DNA of 64,000 bases. Source: Paramacrobiotus metropolitanus. Lineage: Eukaryota; Tardigrada; Eutardigrada; Parachela; Macrobiotidae. Below the pieces are notes generated by a model, which saw nothing but the letters and a program-made list of their open reading frames with translations, did not search any database and was not told the DNA's origin. The position numbers were made by a program, and so were the translations under genes. Positions within the stretch are counted from its first letter, which is position 1. Each line of letters starts with the position of its first letter. The DNA is taken from NCBI RefSeq assembly GCF_019649055.1, contig NW_026570292.1, positions 558,001 through 622,000 of the forward strand, in the 5' to 3' direction. Positions 25,118 through 37,617 of this stretch are shown here, one piece after another.

Positions 25118-26420
25118 CAAAATAAGAGATAATTACTGTAATTAATGAGGATCTGTAATAAAATCTACACATTTATTCAAAACTGTACGTTTATTATTAT
25201 TAAAATTATTAAATCTATACACATTTACCATCATTGCAAATTAAATTTATACATTTGTAAAAGATCTATGCATTTGTTAATTAACTACGATTTGTAAAAA
25301 AATCCTTAACTTCCATCATCGAAAAAAAACAACAAAATTCAGCCGTTCAAGTTATGCAAGCTTAAACAACCCGCAACTGCATCAATAGGAAAATATTTTA
25401 AAAGAGTTCCATTTTAAATACAGGTGCCGTTTTGAAATAACGTAAATAAATTACAGCCAGCATTGGCTTATTGTAAACTCTTATTAAAGGAAGAAATTAA
25501 TAATTATTAAGGCTGGAGTATTTTTCTTACCGTCAATAATGTGGTAGCAGCATCATCGGGCGGAATTTGTCGATTTGGAATCTCCGCAGCAACTGTGCCT
25601 GGGATACACATCTTCTTGCTTTGCTCACGAGAGGATCCCGTGTTTCGATTCCAGCGCAACAAAATTTGATTAACGATGGTACTGAAAAAACTGATGATCT
25701 TCCCAAAACGGTTGTATACGGCCCCGAACATCATCGAAAACTGGGAACGAATTAAAATCAACCATGCTACGAAGTGTGATCAACTAAATACACAATCTGC
25801 ACATTCTGCATGTCTAATTTTTGGCAGCCCGACTATGAAGATAAAAACATGTCGAAACATGTTTTATAAGACGTGTTCAAAAACGATTTGAATTTCTCCA
25901 ACATTGATGGAACTGGCCAGTGGCTCAGTTCAGTTGTGCATTCCATTCCAGTTTCGGTGGAGGTGGTATCGCACCTCATCGTGCATCAAGCCGTCAAGCG
26001 ACGCGCACTTCCGATTCCAATGGGCCTGCCAAGTGGCAGCTCATTTCCGGTTCCATTGGAGTTGCTAATGTAAATATGGTTTCATTTTTCAGGTCTACGT
26101 AAAAAAGTTTACTTTTTAATTTTTTCAAGAAGACAGTTTGAATTTTGTGTATAGTGGAACATACAGTTACATACTGTATCACCGGAAACCCTACATGCTA
26201 GCCAACTTTACCATACGGTTGCGGGTTGTAATCTTTCCGAGAAGTGCCTGAAATATCTCGCAGTGCAATGGGGAATAGTCGATATGCTGCTAAATTGTCG
26301 GGAACCTGATGGGATGTGACATGGCGTCTGATCGATGATCCTCATGTTGATCTTGTTCTGGAGATTTGCCAAGATTCCCTTCGCTCTTTTCCATCATTTG
26401 AATGACTGCAGCAGATCAGA
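25118..26420. other. Divergent intergenic region
   Basis: Shared upstream flank of the membrane-protein gene (minus) and TGFBRAP1 (plus). A minus frame at 25507-25761 ends at a plausible GTAAGA donor and could be a leader exon, but it has no match. Confidence 0.35.
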
Positions 26421-29400
26421 ATGAGTGTGAAGACCTTCGATCTGGAGCCCGTCCTGAGCAGTCTGGGAGTGCAGAGTCCCGCGGGGAAGAGTGCCTCCCC
26501 CGTTGGCCAGCTGGCTCCTGACAACCAGGTGAACAGAACAGCAGTTATATTGCACACTGAACACCAGCAGTGCGATTTGTGTTGCATGCTCCGTTGCTAC
26601 ATGGCATTCACTGCGTAGTAGAGAGCAGGAGCAGATAAGCACAACAGTGGCTGATTACACTTCATTACAGCATGTTCTGCTTTACTCTGTACTTGTCACT
26701 TGTGCCTTTGACTCGGTCGCGTGTATAACGCATTTTCTTGGTGAAGTTAAATTTTTTTGGGTGGATTATATTGCAGCGGACTGACTCGTGCTGCTCAATT
26801 TGCGCATTGCTTGAGAATTTCTTGGGTGGCTTTTGATTACTGATGATTTTTTTCTCTGCTACAGATTACGTCCATTGACTTTGCTGCAGGACAACTCTTT
26901 GTGGGATCCGCTACAGGGTACGTTGTTATTTGTTGTTTTCCAGTTTTCTATTCTTTGCCGTAGTATTTTTGTTGTTTTGCATTTTAAACATAATTATTAG
27001 TTTTTATAACATCATGCTTTTAAACATTTTATTTTGGACAGAATTATTAGTTTTTAATAATTAGAGCGTTTGCAAATGTCAGTATGTATAATTTTTGTGG
27101 CACCGTGGTTTTGTTAATTTTACAAAAAATCTTCAGAGTCGTAGATGTAAACTAATTCTACGGAGATGACTGCTTAGGCGTGAGAAAACTGCAGCTGTCA
27201 TATCAGTTCCATTAAAATTTCGATTAAAGTGAACGGCGTTAAACCGCGTCATTTGAATGAACCGCATTTTGTAGTATATAGGCAAATTCGTTCGCGAAAA
27301 CCTGCGACAATTGCACGTGAAAATAACTGCTCGTATTGTCGTTGGTCTACGTGTAGAAATTAGGTAACATCCGTTGTTTTTTTGCAGCTGGATTCATCGG
27401 TTTGCTGTTCAGCAGACACTTTCGGCACACGGCCGTCCGTCGTATCGCTGCAAACCCAGCGCTTCAAAATATGTCGGACAGGTACAGTGAAAATACTGAC
27501 TTAACAAGTAATTTCCATTTTTTGTGTAGTTTTCCTGTTTGATTGCGTTTCTTAAATAGAAATACTGTAATTCAATGCTTTTCATTGTGTTTAAGGATTT
27601 TATTTTGCTTTATACAGTAACTGTTTTATGATAGCCGCTGCCGGTTTAACTGCACTGTCTGTCGTTGACCAAATTGCCGTCATAAATCCGGTTTAATTTA
27701 AACCGTAACTTGTAACCACCATTTTTTTTGCGAAATTGCAGCCTGCAGCTACCTTTCATGTTAAAAAGCGGCTGAGAATGACAATAAATTGTAGATTTGG
27801 TGCTTTTGGGTTTAGGCGTTGTTATTGCATCATTTTAATTGTGTTTTGCTTCCAAATTGAAATTTGTTTAGAACTTTTAGGTGACTGCGTGAATAAAATT
27901 ACCCTCGTTATTGGTGCAAATCATCTTAACAGTTACAGAGGTCGGCACATACTGTTAAACTGAAAAATGTCATTTTGCAGAAGAAGCCGATTATGCAGCT
28001 GAAGGCCGTCCATGCCCTGAATCGGGTGTTATACTTATGCGATGGCGTCTTGGCCATGCTGGATGCGGCCACTGTCGAGGTAGAGAAGAGCACATCGTAG
28101 AGTAATGGCACTTGCTAGAATCGTATCCGTTAATGGTCATTGTGGAATCAAACTTCTTTGCGATTTACTGGGTAGTCTGTCTTGTAGTTTAAAGTAGCGC
28201 ATTGCGTTTTGAATTCCTTTTTTTTATTTGTGAAAACGGTGTACCGGTAGGTAGCTTTCACGAGTGTTAACCAATTGATGCTTGAAGGTCCTTCCCGATT
28301 TTTCAACGATAAACCTACCGTGCGGTAGTTTCTTGTAAAACGGTGTTTAAGCTGCAAAATGTATTTTGTTTTTCAGCTGGTGCAGACCAGTGGATCGCGC
28401 GTCAAAGGTGTGACACGGTTCAGCGTCAGTGATCGGGATGATCCGGAAAATCCCTTCGCAACATACGATGTAAGTCGATGTTACCTATGCTGCTTTTTTC
28501 CCGGCGTGCAGTATAGTACGCGATGTGACTCGGATTAAAACCGTGTAGAAGTTGAAGTATCTATTGCTGTTAGGCACTTTGATTGCATTAAGTACTGGCA
28601 AGCAAAACTTATCTTTTATTCACTTGTAATATTTAGTGTTTGAATTTTTATTTTATCACCGCTATTTTCAAAGAATTTGTCAGTCTGATTTTGGTTAAGA
28701 AACAATGCAGCTCAGCGGCACTGCTTCATGATAAAAAAATTAAATAAACAATTGTAAAAAATGGTTTATTATCCATAAACGATAAATTTAATAATGTGTG
28801 TCATAATTTTTAACTAGATTGTTCCATTGCCAGGTTTGCGTGGCCAAAAAGAAGCATCTGCAGCTGCACACCCTGTTGGAGACGCACTTCACCCTGACCA
28901 CGGAGATCCCCGTCAGCGAGCCCATCGTGGAGATGGTGTACAGTGAGCCGTTCATCTGCTTCGCCTCCCCGCTGCAGTACCACATGCTCAACGCCCGCGC
29001 GGCGCCGCACACGGTGCACGAGTTGTTCCCCTTCGCGGACCAGCCGGTCATCTTGTCCCTGACCGATTCCCCGCAGCACGAGTTCCTCCTGTCCGGCCCG
29101 GGTGGGCTGGGCATGTTCGTGTCCGCCGACAGTCTGGTGGCGCCGCGGCCGCCCATTAACTGGGCCGAATTAAAGGTGCGGTGTGTTTTCTGTATATTTT
29201 CCAACATTCTCCGAAGTTCACCAGTCTTCGGTAGCATTTTTTGGATGATATATAAAAATATAATGGTAATATATAAAAGTGTATGAAATATATAAAAAAT
29301 GTGCTTTGATTAATGCGGTAATAACGTGTAAAATTTCAACTTCTGTGGGCGAATCTGGATAATTATGGTATTCGGATTTTGTGGTGTCGGGTTCACAAAT

Positions 29401-32400
29401 ATCTGAAATGAGTAATTTAATCCGATTAAGTTACTCATTTCAGATATTTGTAATGCGGTTAATGTGGATTTAATCTATAAACGAATACTGCATGATTTAT
29501 ACAGCGGTATCTGCTTTAAATGTAACCCCATCTCTACGATGCTACTTTTTTGATTCGTAATTTTCATTACCTTTGAGTCTACGACGAATGTATTCAACAG
29601 GTATTACGGATGCAGTACACATCGCCGTACATTCTGGTGTACAGTGAAACCGATATCTGGGTATACTCGTCCATCAATCAGCAGCCCAAACAGAGCCTGC
29701 AGTTCGAGCAATGTCGCGCGCTGTGCACCGCGGACTTCCCGGGGAAGATGCTGGGAACGCCCTTGATGGCGTCGCTCGGCCAGGTATTAACCAGATTGTA
29801 ACCTTCCGCACCTGTCGCGCATTGCGGGCTCATGAGCAGGAAATCTGTTAGTAAATTTTTTGCTTACGTGGTTTAAAATTTTTTGAGCGGGAAAAAAATA
29901 ATTAACGAATAACAGACATTAGTGTGACCACGACAAATTTAGGCTGCGCAGTGCGCACGCGAATTGTTGTGTGTACTGGCAGTGGCTGATGCCTAAATTT
30001 CAGCACGACGGTGTGTTACGCTTTCGTATGGCCATAGGAAATTAGTCGTAGTACACTGACTACTGTGGGCTGTCCGACACTGAAGTATTTTCAGTAGTTG
30101 TTCATTTGATTAAATTTCACTGCTGCAAATATTATCGTCTAAACGTTTGCATTTTTACCTTGCTTTTATTATTATGTTATGTTGGCATTTTATGGTATTT
30201 TATTTTATATTGAATTTTATGTTTGCGTTTGCATTTTATTATGTTTGCATTGCATGGTATACATTTTCGTTTTTTAACGAAAACCCTCTTGGTATTTTTG
30301 TGTACTTGATTTTGCGCTCTGATAATGATTTTCGTGGTAATATTATTTCGATCTGGAGTACAGTATGTGCCACATACCCAGATTTTGTGTTTGTATACAC
30401 TATATACAAGAAGTACTTACATTGCTTTGTCTGTCCAAGGTGTGGGCTCTGGAGAACGTTCCCTGGCAGGAACAAGTGGAAACCCTGCTGGAAGATAAAC
30501 GCGTGGAGGAAGCCCTGCAGATCGCCCGCTCCTTCCTGGACGCCGACGCGGGCGACAATCTGTACCTATCCAACATCCTCCATCGTGCCGCGCTGATCTG
30601 TCTGCATCGCAACGAACTGGCCCGCGCCCAGGAAATCCTGCTGGACAGTCAGGGTCCGCCGGAGGATATCCTGCAGTTCTGCCCGGATTTGGTCCAGGAC
30701 ACCTCCATGGAAGGGGTCCGCAAGGGACGCAGCGGAGATCTAGCGGTGGAACTGTTTGAGTCGGGTGAGGAAGGAACGGTGGCGCGGCGGAACCGGTTTT
30801 TGTTGGGATATTTGGAGGAGTTGCGTAAAGTGGCGGGCGAGGATTTTAGCGAGGTAGGGTGAGAATCGTAGTGCATTGGTTGAAACCGTTTCCGCCGTTG
30901 CCGCAGTGACTTACAAAAATCCTTGAATAAACCGTGATGCTAATTAATATTTGGTTTTCCTTCTTTTTCACTTTTGTAAATCGGATTTATGCATTTAGGT
31001 GATTACATTTTTTACAGAGACGATTTACAAATATTGTTTTTATCTAGGACTAATCTGTTGTTTGGTTATTAATGCTAGCATTTTTCGGAAACTGCAAAAT
31101 GTTTCGTACGTAGTGCGTACGAACACCGCAACCCGTCTTGTGCAGCGTTTTATTCTGTGCTTTCTGCAGAGTGTTTTGTGTGCCTTTTTTAAGGTGATAT
31201 AATTGTATCACTGTTTCCGTAGAGCTGTTTTTTGAAACACTTTCATCTTGTACAGAAAAATTTTCTTTATCACGTGAGAGTTGTTATGATCACAAAAAAA
31301 AATTTTAAATGACCGATAAAACCGAAAAACACAAATACCATATTTTTTTCAGAGCTGTACTTCGTATTTAACGGTTATAACGGATTCTTCGAACATCAGC
31401 ATTTACCGCCGCTGTTTTGTTGATAGATGTTGAGCTGCTTAACGGGAAAATTTCAGTTAAATTGTGTTTGGATACACGTCATGTTTGGCTTCATAAATAA
31501 ACACTGAATAGCCTTTTTGAATATTTTTTCGTAGGAATTGAATTTGGTTTACGTGCGTTTGTTGACTGCCACGCGATCGAAAGATTTAACAGCTTTTGTC
31601 AAATCCTACCGCAATCCTCTGCCCTACGAGACTGCAAAGGATGCTCTATTAGCCCAGCATCGTTACGTAGCCGTGGCGTATTACGAACTGCGCAGCGGCA
31701 ATATCCAGCGGGCACTGGATATCTTCCGGCAGGTGCATGATGGAGGTCTGGTTGACGATGTGGACGGTGTTGTCGGGATCGACGCTATTGCTGACCTGAT
31801 CAGAAGGTCAGTGGTTTTTAACGCGTATCTTTTTCGCCGCAGTCTTTACTGTCGACACGAGATTTTTCGAATTTTTTTTCATCGATTTATCCCATGTTAT
31901 TGTTGCCAGTGTGAATTCGTGATGGTTTATTTGGATTTCTGGAAAATATATGAATAATCTCTTTGGCTGTTTCAGCTACCAAGCAACTCTTGACCAATCG
32001 CATTTAATAAAAAATCTGGAATGGCTGTTGAAAAGAGACGAAGCTGTGGCCGCCAGTCTGATTTTATCCATCCAGTTCCCGGATCATCACGCCGTGTTTG
32101 ATCTCCTGGATTCGTTTCCGGAAATCCGTTTTCGCTACCTCGAATATTTGGTGCTGGAGCAGCACAAATCGGTAAAATTATTCGCTGAAATTAGCCGGCC
32201 GGTATTTCGGAATTGCTAAAAAAACAGGGATTATTAAAATTAATGGTATTAATTTGCCACGAAATTAAAGTTTTTTAAAATTATTTTTAGGCAGCTTCTC
32301 CTATTTTTTGTGCAGTTTGATGGTTTACATCGATTTTAACAGGATGAGGAGTTGTACCAGCGACTGACGATAGGATATCTGGACGCGTTGAAAGCATTGC

Positions 32401-34015
32401 CGAATGTGATGGGCAAGGACGCCATTAAAATCCGGCATAAACTGCAGTCAGTATTGGAAAGTCCTCATTTAACCGATTTATCCACGGTGTCCACGTTGAT
32501 TGATCAAATGGATTTGCGGCCCGAGAAAGTGCTTCTTCTAGCTAAGGTACTGCTAACTGCTGTACACGTTTCTTATGTTACATTCTGATCTTACTGTTTT
32601 ATGGTGATTATGGCTCATCGGTTGCAGCAAGTGCGATTTTGTTGAAATAGTTTTATGGGTAATTTTTAAAAGCAATTGGTTGATTGCGGTGAATTTTGTT
32701 TAGACCGGCGAGCATTACAAAGCGTTGGATTTCCTCGTCTACGGAATGAAAGATAACGCAGCTGCCGTGGAATACTGCATAAAACAGTCGAAAAATGATC
32801 GGAAAATGAAGAGGGATTTGTTTGAGCATTTACTGAATATTTATTTCGATCCACGGTAGGGGAATTCATGAAGAACTTGCTCTCATGATTATATGTTATT
32901 TTTGCTTCATTTCATAATAATGTAGCGCGGTATTATTGCAAATTTCGCGAAATCTCTGAAAGTTTTGTGCGTATTTTTAGTGAGCAGAACGAGGAATCCA
33001 TCCATGCTGCGCTGCAGCTGCTAAACAACGAGGCAGCTGATTTCGATCCGGTTAAGGTGAGCAACTGATTTTAGTTTAGGTTAAATTGATCATGGACATA
33101 GATTTCCGTAAGGTTCATACAAATCAATGAAATTTTCGGCGAGTTTAAATGATACGGTGGTAAATTTGGATATTCACTTTATTGAGTGTATCTATTTAAA
33201 TGGATGTACTACCTAATTTGTAAATAATGCGGAATTTGTGCGGAAAGGAAACGCGTTAGTGGGTTGTGAATGTGTGACAGTACATAATACTGTAGTGCGA
33301 TGGCTGGGTACAAATTCACATTTCCTGGAGAGAAATTGGAGTACACTGTATAGAAGATTGGTTATGATTAAAAAAGCAGTTTTACTGTACAATTAAAATA
33401 GTGTTTTTTTAAAATAGTCAAAGAATGCCCTACTTTATTGAAGTATTGTGGTAAACTTCTGCGTTTTGCAGAAAGTGTGTTTCTCTTTCGAACGAGTCGC
33501 TTATTGTTTCGTACATGGGTTTGACGATGATTTCCTGCAGGTGCTATCGGTACTGCCGGCCAACTGGTCCATCGATAATTTGCGCAAATTCCTGGTGAAC
33601 AATCTCCGCCGCAGTCTACATAATCAGCGGATGACGGCGGTGGAGCGGAGTTTAATGAAATTGCACAGCACCAGTATCCGTTCCGCGGCGCTGAAGCATT
33701 TGACGGAGAAAGTCTTTCTGAGCGATGACCAGTGAGTACGCGTCGAATTAATGTCAATAGTAATGTTTTTCACGCTTTATTGCCTCGACTGCACCTGTAC
33801 TTGCGGTGAATTATTTCTTCACCGCTGTTTTTTATTTTCCATCTCAGAACAGCATCCGGTCACCCAATTTTAATTTTTTTGCCAATGCTCGAGCTTGCTT
33901 TACCAGAATTTTAATTTGCAGGAGGTGTTTCGTCTGCCATAAACGCTTCACCGATCCCAACTTCCGGCTGCGTCTGGACGGCCAGATAACACATGTGCAC
34001 TGTGATTCCCTGTGA
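26421..34015 (+). CDS. TGFBRAP1: TGFBRAP1/Vps3-like CORVET subunit, 15 exons
   Basis: Exons are 26421-26528, 26865-26917, 27388-27481, 27981-28079, 28377-28469, 28834-29175, 29601-29783, 30440-30853, 31535-31806, 31976-32171, 32343-32546, 32704-32855, 32981-33056, 33541-33731 and 33922-34015, encoding 856 residues, against about 860 in the human protein. An N-terminal CNH-type propeller (KKPIMQLKAVHALNRVLYLCD, and GPGGLGMF, which the human protein also has) is followed by helical clathrin-repeat-like segments. A C-terminal CFVCHKRF...HVHC zinc motif is characteristic of the Vps39/TGFBRAP1 family. In animals this protein is the Rab5-binding end of the CORVET tether that drives early endosome fusion. 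All exon phases close. One intron carries a 21-bp perfect hairpin. Confidence 0.92.
29395..29451. repeat. Perfect 21-bp hairpin, 15-nt loop
   Basis: The arm 29395-29415 is the exact reverse complement of 29431-29451. It lies in the TGFBRAP1 intron between 29175 and 29601. The stem is short for a canonical pre-miRNA, so it is annotated only as an inverted repeat. Confidence 0.75.
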
Positions 34016-34646
34016 AGAGTGGTCTTTCCGGTGTCGCTTCCTGATTATAACAGATGTTTCTATCCTCCTCCGCTTCATAAAAGTTTTATGTTATTTTTGT
34101 ACTGACAGCGTTGTTGTTTTTTAATAATTTTAGCCATTTCAGTCTTGCTGACGAAAGACATTTCCCTGGACGTACAAAGTTATTTGATTTTTTATCAGTC
34201 AGTGTGCAACGACGGTTGTTGTGCCATGAAAGAAATTTACGCAGAACAACATACAATCCATTTTGTTGATATTAATTAATTATCAACAATAATTTCACTG
34301 TCCACAATCAAAAAACGAATAACTCAACGCTATTCAAAACGAATAATTTTGTGCTTCATATGCATCGCAGTTTCTTTTTTACAGGGGTTAATTTCAATCC
34401 TTATTACTTAATTAATCTGAATTAATATCGACCTTACTTATTTAATTTCGATCCAATCTACGGCAGTTACTTGCAGTTAAAAATAATAAAACCAACTGTA
34501 CTAGACGCACTACAGGCGCAGTTATGACCAATCTGTCAAATCGAAATTATTTTGTCACAATATGGACATTTATTTCAAAGACCAATTAGACGGAGATCAT
34601 TTATCCAAGAACACAGCCACGCTTAAACAAAGAACAGCGCATAACA
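34016..34646. other. Convergent 3' flanks
   Basis: AT-rich interval between the end of TGFBRAP1 (plus) and the end of the first helix-turn-helix paralog (minus). No gene is seen. Confidence 0.4.
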
Positions 34647-35798
34647 TCACACCGGCAGACACGGGCACTGCAGTCGTCGCAGTTCCTCTTTCAGGAGGAC
34701 GATTGCAACGTCTCTGGACCGTAACTGCTCCTGCAGACGCGCGTTCTCCTCCATCAACGCAGCCAATTGCGCCTGTAGTGATTGTGTATTCGTGCAGCAT
34801 GCTTCTCGTGGCTGCACGGGGATATCAGGAATCTCCGATGTCGCAGCATCTTCTTGGGGAAGGAGGGAGGGAGGACGCTGATCACTCGCCATCTGAACAG
34901 GAGGAGGACATTCCGACGGTGCGGCCATGCTCGTTTCGACCGGTGGTTTTCGTTCAGCTGCTTTTCCGCGTTTGGTTGACGCTACGGAGTTCTGAAAAAA
35001 GGCATACAGGCTTTACTTCATTACAAACCCATCTTGAAGTCTTCTGAAGAAGACATACAGTCTTTACTTTATAACTAACTCTTTATAAGCGCAATGCATA
35101 GAATCGAGGACCAATGCATATACTGTACGCATCGTAGTGTAATGGCAGACACGCTTATTCATCAGTAATTATTCTATCACCATCACCGCGAAAGCCTTCG
35201 TAAAAAACGCAGTAAAATTATCAGTGTTTTAGACTTACTTAATTTTTTCAGCCTTCGTAAACCATGTGCACATAATCAGAAGCCAAATAATAGGATATAA
35301 CGGATAATATCAAAATAGCGATTAAACTAACCAGACCAGTATACAAACTACGGTTTATAAAAAAAATGGAACGAAACACCAGTAATGAATTCAAGCTCCA
35401 CCTGACCATGAGTGGAAGACACTACTCTCGTACCCTCACGGCCTTACCCGAGCAGATTTGCCAGCGGCTTCTTGCAGGCGCGCATGAATCCTGGTCCGCG
35501 ACATCGGCCGGTCGGGATGCAGCGAGTTCCATGCCGCGGCGATGGTCCTGATAGAATCGCCCTGATGATGGTCTCGCACAAACTGCAGGAGCTCGGCGTC
35601 TTGTTCGGGGGTTGTGCTGGGTTTTTTCCCGCCTGGTTTGCGATCGTTTAGCAGGCCAGTGTGCGGATCAAATCGGGCCAAAACATAGATAATCCAGGAT
35701 TTGCTCATGTCAAACAGTTTAGCCAGGGCAGATAAGCTGTGGGTCTGTCGGGCTCGATGCACGGCCATCGCCAATGTGGAAGGAATGGTCTTGGGCAT
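34647..35798 (-). CDS. HTH-coiled-coil-CPCLP protein, paralog A, 2 exons
   Basis: Minus-strand exons are 35448-35798 and 34647-34991, encoding 231 residues, phase 0 junction. The N-terminal half has two helix-turn-helix-like segments (SLSALAKLFDMSKSWIIYVL, then STTPEQDAELLQFVRDHH...SIRTIAAAWN...MSRTRIHARLQEA), an arrangement typical of Tc1/mariner transposase DNA-binding domains. No DDE catalytic domain follows. The protein instead has a low-complexity region and a coiled coil (LQAQLAALMEENARLQEQLR), ending LRRLQCPCLPV. The same tail closes paralogs B and C. Here alone an intron separates the two halves. A transposase-derived DNA-binding protein that dimerises through the coiled coil is inferred; the target is unknown. 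Confidence 0.7.
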
Positions 35799-35998
35799 GG
35801 TGCAGTTGGTATTCAAAAAAATCAAAGCGATTGGATTAACCGTAACATTAGCGTGATGTGATATTGCAACTAGTGCTTGCAAAAGGGTTCTTGCAAAACA
35901 GCAAAAGGCAATATAAACTTCAGTAAGTACGAGTTTATTGAGATGTTGAAGTATTCGAGTCGCAAAAATAAGAATCAGCTGTATCTGCAATAGTTGCT

Positions 35999-36021
35999 TT
36001 GGCTGCCACCCGTAAGCGGTA
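35999..36021 (-). promoter_or_regulatory. Shared upstream element of HTH-CPCLP gene A
   Basis: On the plus strand it reads TTGGCTGCCACCC, four variable bases, GCGGTA. The same pattern lies upstream of paralogs B and C at a similar distance (about 200 bp from the ATG). It could be a promoter or factor-binding element, or a duplicated remnant. Confidence 0.6.
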
Positions 36022-36412
36022 TGTCACACTTTCGAATTCCCAAATTTGCTGGCTATTTTTTAACAATAAAACTGATATTCAAATAAATTTTTGCATGACC
36101 TCAGGATTCACATTTCCGATAACTTATGTCGCTAAAAAATTACATTACGTCTCTGTTAGTACTTCAAATAATAGGGAAACGAAGGAAAGGAAACAGTGGA
36201 TCTTTACTTTCGGAATGTGTGTAATACTTTTTTAACGTGCTGACCCTTTTCCAAAAGCCTTTCTGTCATTCAATAAGCTTTATAAAAATTATTTCAATCG
36301 TACTTGTGCCTGATCTGACGAACCGCTATTAATTTCATAATTCCTGATTCTTTCAAATCCCTGAGATCGTTTTTACACAAGAAAACATAGCCCATGCTGA
36401 AGATCTTAAACA
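36022..36412. other. Spacer between paralogs A and B
   Basis: AT-rich; no gene seen. It holds the 5' flank of A and the 3' flank of B. Confidence 0.4.
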
Positions 36413-37012
36413 TCACTCAGGCAGACACGGACACTGCGCCATTCGCAGCTGTTCTTTCAAAACAACAATCTCCAACTCTCTCGACCGTAAGCGAGCCTGC
36501 AAAGATGATACATCCTCCGCCTCCAAGCGAGCGATTTCCGCGTCCTTGGATCGCAGTTGCTCCTGTAAACGAGCGATTTCCCCCTTCAACGTGGCGACTT
36601 CGGACTGTGGTGGTTCACTGGCATTTGCATCTGGCTGCACGCAAACCTTGCGAACGCCGTTCTGCATACCGTCATTGTGGTATCCTGCTTCGCGGACGCG
36701 GCGGGCAATGGTGCTCCTTCCCACCTCCATCGGCTCAGGATCGTTTTCCAGAATCTCCGCAATCTCGGCGTACGTGCGATCCTGAGTCACGAGACTGATG
36801 ATCTTGCGATCCTGGGCGGCGGTGGTTTTGCGCTTCGGGGGCTTGGGGGGTTTGGTGTTTTTGGGACTGCCGTCCGGGTGATAATTGTACAGCACATTAT
36901 GCACCCAGGCCATAGAATGATTAAATTCCATTCCGATGTCGTAATAACGTGTTCCCTGCTTTCTGAGTTGGTGCACGCGTTGCACGATGGCAGGACTGAT
37001 CCTGACAGCCAT
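36413..37012 (-). CDS. HTH-coiled-coil-CPCLP protein, paralog B, single exon
   Basis: An intronless 199-residue frame starts at the ATG at 37012, chosen because RISPAIVQRVHQLR then aligns with the start of paralog C. The first helix-turn-helix spans about residues 5-40 (YYDIGMEFNHSMAWVHNVL). A basic linker and a second helix-turn-helix follow (KTTAAQDRKIISLVTQDRTY, AEIAEIL, STIARRVREAGY). Residues about 125-195 form a heptad-rich coiled coil (ARLQEQLRSKDAEIARLEAE, LRSRELEIVVLKEQLRMAQ), and the last residues are CPCLPE. No transposase catalytic residues are present. Function unknown; sequence-specific DNA binding is inferred. Confidence 0.8.
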   Translation of the reverse strand: MAVRISPAIVQRVHQLRKQGTRYYDIGMEFNHSMAWVHNVLYNYHPDGSPKNTKPPKPPKRKTTAAQDRKIISLVTQDRTYAEIAEILENDPEPMEVGRSTIARRVREAGYHNDGMQNGVRKVCVQPDANASEPPQSEVATLKGEIARLQEQLRSKDAEIARLEAEDVSSLQARLRSRELEIVVLKEQLRMAQCPCLPE

Positions 37013-37198
37013 TGCGATACCACACAACACTCGGATATTGGTTAATATTTTCAATCACGGTATTAGACTGCGCGGCAGAAATGTGGGATAAAGCTTAGAA
37101 ATATTGGTAAATTCATCAAGGAATATTTCTTATTTTTAGAATAAATACGTTTTCGTTCATTCAGATTTCCAAAATTCGCAACACTGCAGAAGTGGCTT

Positions 37199-37221
37199 TT
37201 GGCTGCCACCCACACGCGGTA
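37199..37221 (-). promoter_or_regulatory. Shared upstream element of HTH-CPCLP gene B
   Basis: It has the same TTGGCTGCCACCC-N4-GCGGTA pattern as at 35999 and 38438, about 190 bp upstream of the ATG of paralog B. The next 20 or so bases also resemble those at copy C (CCTACTGCGCAAG against CCTATTGCACAAG). Confidence 0.65.
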
Positions 37222-37617
37222 ACCTACTGCGCAAGTCTGCTCAGAGTCTCAGACAACGGAAGACTTCAAGAAATCGTCAACTACTCAAGTCGTACGAGTG
37301 CACACGTCGTACTGCGTAGTTTTTATTTTTTAATAAGGAAATAATTAATTTCAACTTTTAAGTTTTAACTGAAATTGTTGTTGTGCCACCATAAGAAAAT
37401 TCTAATTTTAAAAAGTACTTCTTAACAATTTCTTTATCGCAGTCACTATTTTTCACCTTGCACAATTTGAAATCACATGAATTTATATTAGTACATTTCC
37501 CACTGATCTAGTCGTCGAATCCCATTTAATTTCACAATTCCCGATACCCTCCAAAGGCCGAGAATGTTTATACAAGCATATGTACACAAGTACACAACCA
37601 TACCAAACGGCATGAGA
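37222..37617. other. Spacer between paralogs B and C
   Basis: AT-rich; no gene is visible beyond the regulatory element of B and the 3' flank of C. Confidence 0.4.

Noticed and set aside
25507-25761. Minus frame ending at a GTAAGA donor, as a coding first exon of the membrane-protein gene
   Set aside because: Its phase does not match the acceptor before 25010; at most it is a leader exon.
29395-29451. microRNA precursor
   Set aside because: The stem is only 21 bp with no flanking paired extension; without small-RNA data it is better left as an inverted repeat.
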